Below the pieces are notes generated by a model. The model did no database searches. It saw only the letters and a list, made by a program, of their open reading frames with translations, and was not told where the DNA came from. From Bacteroidota bacterium (GTDB taxonomy: Bacteria > Bacteroidota > Bacteroidia > Bacteroidales > Bacteroidaceae): a stretch of DNA of 64,000 nucleotides. Where the stretch lies: NCBI GenBank assembly GCA_023426145.1, contig JAFABG010000004.1, positions 10,983 through 74,982 on the forward strand, in the 5' to 3' direction. Shown here in pieces: positions 40,772-48,579 of the stretch (positions are counted from its first letter, which is position 1; every line of letters starts with the position of its first letter). The position numbers and the translations under genes were made by a program.

Positions 40772-41458
40772 ATGAAGTATATAATTATTGGTCTGGGAAA
40801 TTACGGTCATGTGCTTGCCGAAGAATTATCAGCAGTTGGACATGAGATTATTGGTGCGGATATAAGCGAGAGTCGAGTCGATTCTATCAAAGATAAAATT
40901 GCGACTGCTTTTGTGATTGATGCAACAGACGAACAATCATTATCTGTCCTGCCTTTAGCTAGTGTAGATATTGTCATTGTGACCATTGGCGAAAACTTTG
41001 GAGCTTCTATACGTGTGGTAGCCCTATTGAAGCAAAAGAAGGTATCGCGTATATTTGCGCGAGCGATTGATTCGGTTCATAAAGCAGTTTTGGAGGCTTT
41101 CGATTTAGAGAGAATACTCACTCCTGAGGCTGATGCAGCTCGGAGTTTGGTGCGGTTACTAGACTTCGGAGCGACTATGGAAGCATTCCGAATAGATCAG
41201 GATTATTATGTGGTGAAGTTTACTGTACCTCAACAATTTGTAGGTTACTTTGTGAATGAACTTAATATTGACTCGGAATTTCATCTTAAACTCATCGGGT
41301 TGAAACGAGCTGAAAAAGTAAATAACTGTGTTGGTATTTCTTTGGCTGAGCTTCACGTCAAGAATGAAATTCCTGAAGATGAAAAAATAGAAGAGGGAGA
41401 TGAGCTCATTTGTTATGGTAAATACCGCGATTTTCAAGCTTTTTGGAAAGCGATCTAA
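40772..41458 (+). CDS. TrkA/KtrA-type potassium uptake regulator (RCK)
   Basis: 228 residues: an RCK_N domain with the Rossmann GLGNYG nucleotide motif at the N-terminus (YIIIGLGNYGHVLAEEL), Asp at the end of strand 2 (IGADIS), and an RCK_C domain in the last 85 residues. At this length it is a single RCK_N/RCK_C unit, as in KtrA, not the doubled TrkA. It gates the membrane subunit encoded just upstream in response to nucleotides. Confidence 0.92.
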   Translation: MKYIIIGLGNYGHVLAEELSAVGHEIIGADISESRVDSIKDKIATAFVIDATDEQSLSVLPLASVDIVIVTIGENFGASIRVVALLKQKKVSRIFARAIDSVHKAVLEAFDLERILTPEADAARSLVRLLDFGATMEAFRIDQDYYVVKFTVPQQFVGYFVNELNIDSEFHLKLIGLKRAEKVNNCVGISLAELHVKNEIPEDEKIEEGDELICYGKYRDFQAFWKAI

Positions 41459-41492
41459 AATACCTATTGCAGGTTTTGGGCGTAAATAAATA

Positions 41493-41579
41493 AAGTCATC
41501 ATTCGTTATAAGTGTTCTATTGAGATCTGTTTACAATTTATAGATCAATGATGTAACTACTTATAACGAATGATGACTT
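41493..41579. repeat. 21-bp perfect inverted repeat between convergent genes
   Basis: The arm at 41493-41513 (beginning AAGTCATCATTCG) is perfectly complementary to 41559-41579 across a 45-nt spacer that can form further pairs (ATTGAGATCT with AGATCAAT). It lies between the trkA and GH2 stops. It is far longer than a normal terminator stem and lacks flanking U-runs of any length, though the position suits transcription stop in both directions. Confidence 0.7.
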
Positions 41580-41605
41580 ATTTGTAGCCACCTTGCTGAA
41601 AAACT

Positions 41606-44047
41606 CTATTTCGATTGAAGATGAATGGTTCCAGCCTTCAATCCTTTAGCTTTAGCTATGACAATCACCTTACCCGGCATTTCATTGGTTTGTATGATAG
41701 CCGTAAGCATTCCGCTGAAAGCATGCATTTGGGGGAGATGAAACAAGTCGAGATTGGTGGGATCACCGTTAGCACCTGCCCTGTATTTCCCGTTACCTTT
41801 TACAGAGAAAGAAATTAGTCTACCATCGCTAGGACATAAATTCCCATCTTTATCAACTACTTTAACTGTTAGATAAGCCAAGTCTTTTCCATTAGCTGTC
41901 AACTCGTTTCGGTTGCTGACTATTTCAATGTGATGAGGCTTTCCTGCTGTACGAATTATTTTTTCAGCTACCGCTTTGCCTTCCTTGTCGTAGGCTACCA
42001 CTTTCACTTCTCCAGGTTCATAAACTGCATTCATCCACATCAATCGATAACGATGCATCAGAGAACTATTATTTTTGCTTTGCTTACCATAACTTTTCCC
42101 ATTGATGAATAGTTCTGCACTAGGGTGGTTGGTATATACAAATACAGGAGTGATTTTCCCTTCGCGACCCGGCCATGTCCAATGGGGGAGAATGTGTAAG
42201 GTCTCTTTTTCTTTATTCCATACACTACGATATAAGTAATATCGATCTTTGGGTAAGCTAGCTAGGTCTATGATGCCAAACATCGAACTATGATTGGGCC
42301 AAGCATTGGTGTCGTAGGGAGAAGGTTCTCCTAGATAATCAAAACCTGTCCAAACAAATTGTCCTAATGTCCAATGGTTGTCGTCTGCTAAAGCGAAATC
42401 TTCATCTGGTATGTTTGACCATGAGCAAGCTTCCACATCATAGGAGGAGGATTGATGATCATCATAAGTTGCACTTTTTTTCTCTTCTACCGGGAATTTA
42501 TAAATACCTCTAGAGCTTACTGTAGAGGCCGTTTCACTCCCTAGGATTAAGTTTTGCGGAAGTTTGTCATAAGATTCTTTATACCGAAGTGTACGATAAT
42601 TTAGTCCGGGTATATCGAGCATTGCTGCAAAACCATTATTAAGCACACAACTCACTTGGTCCATGCCGCAGGTGACAGGACGTGTAGGATCTTCACTGTG
42701 ACAAAGGTCTTGTAAAAACTTAGCCACTTTATATCCCACGGGACTGCATTGTGTTGGTACCTCATTACCGATACTCCACATTACCACACACGGATTATTG
42801 CGATAATTATGAAGCATATTCAGCATATCGCGTTCTGCCCACTCATTGAAATAACGATGGTAGCCATTTTCACATTTAGCTATGTCCCACTCATCGAAAG
42901 GTTCGATCATCATCATAAATCCCATTTCGTCGCATAATTCGACTAATTCGGGGGCGGGCATATTGTGAGAAGTGCGAATGGCATCACATCCCATATCCTT
43001 TAATAGGGTCAGTTGATGACGAAGAGCCGAAGTGTTGATGGCAGCACCCAACGGACCTAAATCGTGGTGATTACAGACTCCTTGGAATTTGCGTAGTTTT
43101 CCATTTAAATAGAAACCTTTATCTGCAATATATTCAATGTGACGAATACCAAAGCGGGTTGTGAAACTATCGACTAATTTTTCGCCAACATAGATCTTGG
43201 ATACAGCTTTATAAAGATTCGGAGTTTCGGGCGACCACAGCTGGGGAGTCTCAACAATGAAATTCTGTTCTAAAGGTTGTTCATGGTATATGCGACTCTT
43301 GTTCTCTTTTCGGGTCACAACTTTACCTTCAGGGGATACTATTTCTGTTGTTATACGGATCTCTGTTTGCTGATCGGCATTTTCTATTTTAGTTTTGAGG
43401 CAAACTGAAGCAAATTCATCACTAACGTGTGGAGTGGTCACTTGTGTTCCCCATACTGGTACGTGTACTTTATCAGTTACGATCAAGTGAACGTTGCGAT
43501 ATAAACCCGCACCGGGATACCAACGTGAAGACTGCGGACGATTTTCAAGACGTATGGCTAAAGTGTTTGATTTTCCATCCTTGTTCAAGAATGGTGTAAC
43601 GTTGCAATGAAAAGAATTATAGCCGTAGGGCCAAAAGCAGGCTTCTTGTCCATTGATGTATACACGAGCTTCGCTCATGGCTCCATCGAATAGAAGGGTT
43701 ACTTCTTTGTTGGTGGGAGCATCGAATTGTGTACGATACCAGCCAATGCCCACATAAGGTAGTCCACCTGTGCGTCCTGTTTTCAATGAGGCTTTATCCT
43801 CCATGTTTTGTAAAACTGCTACGTTTTGCAGGTCATTCTTCACATCGAACGGACCGTATATAGCCCAGTCGTGAGGAATGGTGACTGATTCCCATTTAGA
43901 GTCATCATATTTACTCTGCTTTGCTTCGGGGAAATCTCCTTTACTAAACCTCCAATTTTTCTCTAGCAGTGATTCACTACGTTGTGCTTGTAACGAATAA
44001 GCGATACTTATTAGAAGAACCGTAAGGAAGAATTTTTGGTGTTTCAT
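41606..44047 (-). CDS. Glycoside hydrolase family 2 beta-galactosidase
   Basis: 813 residues from ATG 44047, which opens a signal peptide (MKHQKFFLTVLLISIAYS, cleaved after LQAQ); the longer frame to 44110 is unlikely. Domains: a sugar-binding jelly roll (PHDWAIYGPF, SRWYPGAGLYRNVHL), an Ig-like middle, then the TIM barrel with acid/base Glu429 (WSIGNE) and nucleophile Glu505 (LILGSETAS), then C-terminal Ig-like domains including DUF4982-like sequence. It should release galactose from beta-linked oligosaccharides in the periplasm. It is the last gene of the galactan locus, 71 nt after GH53. Confidence 0.9.
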   Translation of the reverse strand: MKHQKFFLTVLLISIAYSLQAQRSESLLEKNWRFSKGDFPEAKQSKYDDSKWESVTIPHDWAIYGPFDVKNDLQNVAVLQNMEDKASLKTGRTGGLPYVGIGWYRTQFDAPTNKEVTLLFDGAMSEARVYINGQEACFWPYGYNSFHCNVTPFLNKDGKSNTLAIRLENRPQSSRWYPGAGLYRNVHLIVTDKVHVPVWGTQVTTPHVSDEFASVCLKTKIENADQQTEIRITTEIVSPEGKVVTRKENKSRIYHEQPLEQNFIVETPQLWSPETPNLYKAVSKIYVGEKLVDSFTTRFGIRHIEYIADKGFYLNGKLRKFQGVCNHHDLGPLGAAINTSALRHQLTLLKDMGCDAIRTSHNMPAPELVELCDEMGFMMMIEPFDEWDIAKCENGYHRYFNEWAERDMLNMLHNYRNNPCVVMWSIGNEVPTQCSPVGYKVAKFLQDLCHSEDPTRPVTCGMDQVSCVLNNGFAAMLDIPGLNYRTLRYKESYDKLPQNLILGSETASTVSSRGIYKFPVEEKKSATYDDHQSSSYDVEACSWSNIPDEDFALADDNHWTLGQFVWTGFDYLGEPSPYDTNAWPNHSSMFGIIDLASLPKDRYYLYRSVWNKEKETLHILPHWTWPGREGKITPVFVYTNHPSAELFINGKSYGKQSKNNSSLMHRYRLMWMNAVYEPGEVKVVAYDKEGKAVAEKIIRTAGKPHHIEIVSNRNELTANGKDLAYLTVKVVDKDGNLCPSDGRLISFSVKGNGKYRAGANGDPTNLDLFHLPQMHAFSGMLTAIIQTNEMPGKVIVIAKAKGLKAGTIHLQSK

Positions 44048-44118
44048 TGTTCTTTTTGTTTTTCTGGTATATAATTGTAGATTGGCGACAAAGTTATGAA
44101 AAATTATCAAAACTACTA

Positions 44119-45201
44119 TTACTTGAATGCATTAAATGCTTGGGTTGGTTTGCCTGCATCATCAAACATTCCTTTGTGATAACCTTTCCAGCCTTGATAG
44201 CATTCGGGTTCCCAAGTAAATACTCCCAGACATTGATCTACTTGCTTAGCTTTAGTCATGAAGTCTGTGAAGAAATCTTCTGCACCATCATAATTCCAGT
44301 TTACTCCGATTTCACAGATAATTACTGGTGTGTTATATTCTGCAATTAGCGCTTTCATGTTAGCTATGCAGTCATTATTCATCTGCTCCCAGTTATCAGG
44401 TTCTCCACTATCGGGCATCATGTTGGGATAGAGTGACATTCCGATGATATCCCATTTTGCTTGATTCGCTTTTAAGCCACTAAAGATGCGATTATATAAG
44501 CTAGCTACATTCCCTTGATCTAGGTGAACGATTACTTTGGCATCGGGATAGATTTCCTTCACGGCATCATACCCAGCATTGATCATTTGTGCAAAATTAC
44601 TCATGCCACCTTCTTGGTTGGTATTTCCGGTGGGGAAGAGCATACCAGCATGTGTTTCATTGCCCACTTGTACCCATTCCACGTTATTTATTCCATTTGC
44701 CTTCAGTAGTCCTAGTACATCCTTGGTGTGATCGGCTATGGCCGTTTTTAATTCTTCAAGGGTATAGTTTTCCCAGCCTGCAGGTTTGGTTTGGTTGGAA
44801 GGATCAGCCCAAGTATCGCTGTAATGAAAGTCTATCATTAGTCGGAAACCCAACTTTTGTGCTCTCCAAGCTTTCACAAGTAGATCATTTTTGTTGCACC
44901 AGCCGAATACATCTTCGCCTGGATTTACCCATACTCGTAAGCGGATAGCATTCATGCCGAGGCTACGTAATAACTCCATGCATTCTGTATCTTCACCTTG
45001 AGCATTATAAAAACGGTAACCCGAATTTTCCATTTCTGTGAGCCAGCTAACATCGGCTCCTTTGGCAAAGCCGGACATGTCGTAGTTCGTTTCTTCCGAC
45101 TGAGGGAAGACTGGTGAATCTTCATCATCGTTGCAAGCAGTGAAGAAGGCTCCGCACAAAAGTGCGGAAGCCAAAAGTAATATAGATTTGATTCGTTTCA
45201 T
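44119..45201 (-). CDS. GH53 endo-beta-1,4-galactanase, lipoprotein
   Basis: 360 residues from ATG 45201. The signal peptide ends in a lipobox FTAC with lipidated Cys23, and acidic residues follow (NDDEDS), a sign of surface export in Bacteroides. GH53 marks: GADVSWLTEME at the start of the barrel, MNAIRLRVWVNP, LMIDFHYSDTWADP, the acid/base Glu182 (VQVGNETHAG) and the nucleophile Glu297 (IICEIG). It cuts beta-1,4-galactan into oligosaccharides, most likely at the cell surface. It is the enzyme that defines the substrate of the locus. Confidence 0.94.
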   Translation of the reverse strand: MKRIKSILLLASALLCGAFFTACNDDEDSPVFPQSEETNYDMSGFAKGADVSWLTEMENSGYRFYNAQGEDTECMELLRSLGMNAIRLRVWVNPGEDVFGWCNKNDLLVKAWRAQKLGFRLMIDFHYSDTWADPSNQTKPAGWENYTLEELKTAIADHTKDVLGLLKANGINNVEWVQVGNETHAGMLFPTGNTNQEGGMSNFAQMINAGYDAVKEIYPDAKVIVHLDQGNVASLYNRIFSGLKANQAKWDIIGMSLYPNMMPDSGEPDNWEQMNNDCIANMKALIAEYNTPVIICEIGVNWNYDGAEDFFTDFMTKAKQVDQCLGVFTWEPECYQGWKGYHKGMFDDAGKPTQAFNAFK

Positions 45202-45230
45202 AATTCTTTGTTTTGATATAACTACTCGTT

Positions 45231-46958
45231 TCATTGTTTGGTCATCGTGAATGTCATCGTGTGGATGTCAAGCGTGATGAGATAAGTACCTGTTTCGGCA
45301 GGCAAAATATTACCCGAACCATCTCCATTGGTCAGGTATAATCCTTCCTCAAGAGTCCCTTTCAGCGCCCAATCCCAAGAAAGATTGGTAGGATCACTGT
45401 TTAATAAAAAGTAGAATCCATAGCCGATGGTGTTTACCTCGCAGGTAGCACTCCAAGTACCTGTAGAGGTATCATAGGTCATTTTATCCTTTGTTAAATC
45501 CCAATTATTGAAATCTCCGTAGACATTAATTTGCTTAATTTCGGTCGGTGTCCAAGTGAGGTGAGCAAAGTCTACATTAACCATGTAGCTTTTCTTTTCT
45601 GAACTTTCAAACCAAAGGTTATAGTTTCCGTCGGCGTCGGACAGTTTATACAGATCGCTTGGATCGCTACCATACCAAGTGCCGCTTGTTGGCTCAACGA
45701 TTTTGAAGTTTTCTCCATCTGTGGTCTGGAAGACACTGCGATACGTTCCTGCTGTTTTATCCGCTGTTAGTTTCACATTGAATTTTCCCCACCAACTATC
45801 AGTTCCTTGCATTTCCAAATATTCCGGATACGTAGGCTCTGTGTTGCCTCCTGCTGTTACATTGACCGTGCAGTTTTGAGGATCACTGAGATTTATAGTT
45901 AGTGTACATTCACCAGCTTCCGGCACGTTTACTGTAATGGAATGAGTAGTTCCATCCGTCACTAAAGCCAATTGATCAGCGTTCCCACTGAATGCAAACG
46001 GCGTGTCGGCTGCTAAATCATCGCTAATGCTGTTATCACTTCCAGTTACGCTTCTATTGTTATAAAGTTTTCCTGTTCCGTCGATTTGAATTGTTAGGTT
46101 TCCTGGTGTTGTGGCGGTAAAAGTTCCTTTCCATTCATTGGTAGGTCGATTGTAACTCATTGAGAGCCCCTCAATACCTTTCACTGTGAGTGAAGGAATG
46201 TATAAGGCTGTCCACTGTGAAGCAGGGGTGTTGAAATTTACATAATAGCATCCTGCAGGACTAGGGAACCATAATCCCCATGTTCCTTCTGTTGTCAGAA
46301 TGAAAGGACTACCTATTCCTCCTGAATTGGCCGTTCGCCAAGTTGTTCCATCTGCTTCTTGGAAAAGGAAATTCATCCAGCTGGTGGCACCGATAAATCC
46401 GGAATAAATTCCATTGGTATTGGGCGAGAATAGATTAATATCCATGCTTTGCGCATTAGTATCGAGTATTTTTCCGAATCGCATATCGAGTTCATAAGGA
46501 GTGACGTCCACTTTCTCTACGTTGCTGTACACAGGATCCATGTTGTCGCCCGTTGTACCTTTTAATCTAAAATAGAAAGGGGAAGATACATTTCCTGTTG
46601 CACCCAATGAATTGGCTACTATGTTTAGAGCTGCAACCGTATAAGATTTTGATAATCCTGTCTCTGTAGACTCTACAACCGTTCCCGAGAAGTCTTCTGT
46701 GAGAGAGACTTGCAGAGTGGTTTTTAAAATATTAGGTGCTTTAGCATTCGGATAACTGACTTGCAGTGTACGGTCGGTCCATGCAAATGATAAGGCATAT
46801 AGTTTGGCTGTAGCTTCAGTTAAGGTCACAGCATCGGATGAGGCGATCAATTCATTTTCTGTCAAACTAGAGAGAAAATATTTGTCTCCGTCTTTCTCGC
46901 AAGCTCCCAATACGAGGAGAATCGAGAATAATATCAAAAGGCTATTTATTTTTTTCAT
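45231..46958 (-). CDS. SusE/SusF-like outer-membrane surface glycan-binding lipoprotein
   Basis: 575 residues from ATG 46958, with lipobox LGAC (Cys20). An N-terminal SusE-type domain (SDAVTLTEATAKLYALSFAW, DFSGTVVESTETGLSKSYTV) is followed by two or three Ig/CBM-like repeats (MSYNRPTNEWKGTF; VNVDFAHLTWTPTEIKQINV; GDFNNWDLTKDKMTYDTSTG). The TWTPTEI and final MTFTMTKQ strands are typical SusF/SusE repeats. It should bind galactan outside the cell and pass it to SusC/SusD. It is 24 nt downstream of susD. Confidence 0.85.
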   Translation of the reverse strand: MKKINSLLILFSILLVLGACEKDGDKYFLSSLTENELIASSDAVTLTEATAKLYALSFAWTDRTLQVSYPNAKAPNILKTTLQVSLTEDFSGTVVESTETGLSKSYTVAALNIVANSLGATGNVSSPFYFRLKGTTGDNMDPVYSNVEKVDVTPYELDMRFGKILDTNAQSMDINLFSPNTNGIYSGFIGATSWMNFLFQEADGTTWRTANSGGIGSPFILTTEGTWGLWFPSPAGCYYVNFNTPASQWTALYIPSLTVKGIEGLSMSYNRPTNEWKGTFTATTPGNLTIQIDGTGKLYNNRSVTGSDNSISDDLAADTPFAFSGNADQLALVTDGTTHSITVNVPEAGECTLTINLSDPQNCTVNVTAGGNTEPTYPEYLEMQGTDSWWGKFNVKLTADKTAGTYRSVFQTTDGENFKIVEPTSGTWYGSDPSDLYKLSDADGNYNLWFESSEKKSYMVNVDFAHLTWTPTEIKQINVYGDFNNWDLTKDKMTYDTSTGTWSATCEVNTIGYGFYFLLNSDPTNLSWDWALKGTLEEGLYLTNGDGSGNILPAETGTYLITLDIHTMTFTMTKQ

Positions 46959-46981
46959 GCGATTGTTCCGTATTAGCGTCA

Positions 46982-48559
46982 TTAATAATTCTCATTAGTT
47001 AAGTTGGGATTAGCGGTAAGTTCTGTATTCGGTATCGGATATATGTTGTATTTGCTATCTACAGCAACTCCGTTTTCTTCTTCGCCTTTCCATTGCCATA
47101 GGTAAGAACCTGTGGTGTAATAGTTATATCGAATAAGATCGGTGCGGCGATATCCTTCCCAATATAGTTCTCTGGCTCTTTCCTTTAGGATGAAGTCAAG
47201 AGTGAGATCAGCATCATTTTTACTATGCATATCATCTCCGAAAGCACGTTGTTGAAGATCATTAATATAGCCTAATACAGTATTTCTGTCAATGCCTGTT
47301 CCGCCGCGAACCACAGCTTCGGCCATCATCAGATATACATCTGCGAGTCTAAATAACGGATAGTCAGTGTTTACTCCTCCATCTGCGGTGTTTGAAGCAG
47401 CAGCTCCTTCATCAGTGAGATTGGTCCATTTGGTTACAAAATAGCCGTTTGACTGATCATCGACTTTAGATAGGTGTTGTGTTTGCCCTTCAGTGAAGAA
47501 TAGATAGCGTTTGTCATCGTTGCCTGTAAACAAAGCTGGGATTTCTCCACGAACACGGAACATACCCCATCCACTTTTTACGCCGTAATCGTCTGGCTTT
47601 TGGAAATCAGAAGTGTTGCTCACTGCTCCACACACGAGATAGGTGGAAGAGCCCCATGAAACGGTGTGTGTAGCATCTACCGGCAATGTGAAAATAATCT
47701 CATTGGCAGTACGTTTGTCATTGTCGGCATTAAATAGTTTGCTATAGTCTCCTTCAAGAGAGTAGCCTTGGGCAATAGCTTGCTTGCAGGCTGTGATACA
47801 TTCGGTATATTTAGGTGTGTGGATGTACACTTCAGCATTCAAATATAGTTTGGCTAATAGAGTATAAGCTGCTCCTTGAGATGCACGTCCGTAAGGGCAA
47901 TTTGCTTTGTCGAGCATATCGTTCACAATGGTTGTCAACTCACTTTCGATGTAACTAAAGGTTTGTTCAGGTGTGTAGCGAGGAGGCAAATAGCCGCTTG
48001 TGGGATCATTCTCTGTGATAAAGGGAATGTTGCGGAACAAATCAAGTGCATGGTAATAGAACAGTGCACGCATGAATCTTGCTTCAGCCCGGTAATGGCG
48101 GATTTCGTTTTGTTCCTCTTCGGTGAACTGTGCTAGTTTATCATCAGTAGCATTACGTATAAATTCATTGCACAATGCGATGTTATAATAGATTCTATAA
48201 TACATATCCGATACCCAAGGATCATTTGCATCCCAGCTGAGGTACGTTAATCCAGTTACATTATCACCTGACAACCAAGTGGAAGCAACTTCATCGGTTC
48301 CGCATTCTTGTAGGTTGAAGAAACAGCGCATATAGTCTTGTCCACTATTACTACTTAAGTCGGCGTTGCCTCCTTTTTCTTGTCCGGTGGTAACCATTGC
48401 GGCATAAATTTTACCTAAAACAGCTTTGTAATTTGCTGCGCTAGTATAAACCGTGGAGGCTGTTTCGTCTTCATGCGGATATTGGTCTAGATCGCCTACA
48501 CAAGAAGCGAAGAGCAAGGCACTGCAAAAATAGAGGGTGGTATAAAATATCTTTTTCAT
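46982..48559 (-). CDS. SusD/RagB-family nutrient-binding outer-membrane lipoprotein
   Basis: 525 residues. Lipobox FASC (Cys19 or near) then DLDQYPHEDE, the usual SusD opening. TPR-like SusD core: RAEARFMRALFYYHALDLFRNIPF, RASQGAAYTLLAKLYLNAEV, and the C-terminal LDFILKERARELYWEGYRRTDLIRY with the final YPIPNTELTANPNLTNENY. It caps the SusC channel and captures glycan. It sits 20 nt downstream of susC. Confidence 0.96.
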   Translation of the reverse strand: MKKIFYTTLYFCSALLFASCVGDLDQYPHEDETASTVYTSAANYKAVLGKIYAAMVTTGQEKGGNADLSSNSGQDYMRCFFNLQECGTDEVASTWLSGDNVTGLTYLSWDANDPWVSDMYYRIYYNIALCNEFIRNATDDKLAQFTEEEQNEIRHYRAEARFMRALFYYHALDLFRNIPFITENDPTSGYLPPRYTPEQTFSYIESELTTIVNDMLDKANCPYGRASQGAAYTLLAKLYLNAEVYIHTPKYTECITACKQAIAQGYSLEGDYSKLFNADNDKRTANEIIFTLPVDATHTVSWGSSTYLVCGAVSNTSDFQKPDDYGVKSGWGMFRVRGEIPALFTGNDDKRYLFFTEGQTQHLSKVDDQSNGYFVTKWTNLTDEGAAASNTADGGVNTDYPLFRLADVYLMMAEAVVRGGTGIDRNTVLGYINDLQQRAFGDDMHSKNDADLTLDFILKERARELYWEGYRRTDLIRYNYYTTGSYLWQWKGEEENGVAVDSKYNIYPIPNTELTANPNLTNENY

Positions 48560-48579
48560 AATGTGCTTTTTTAAAGTGT

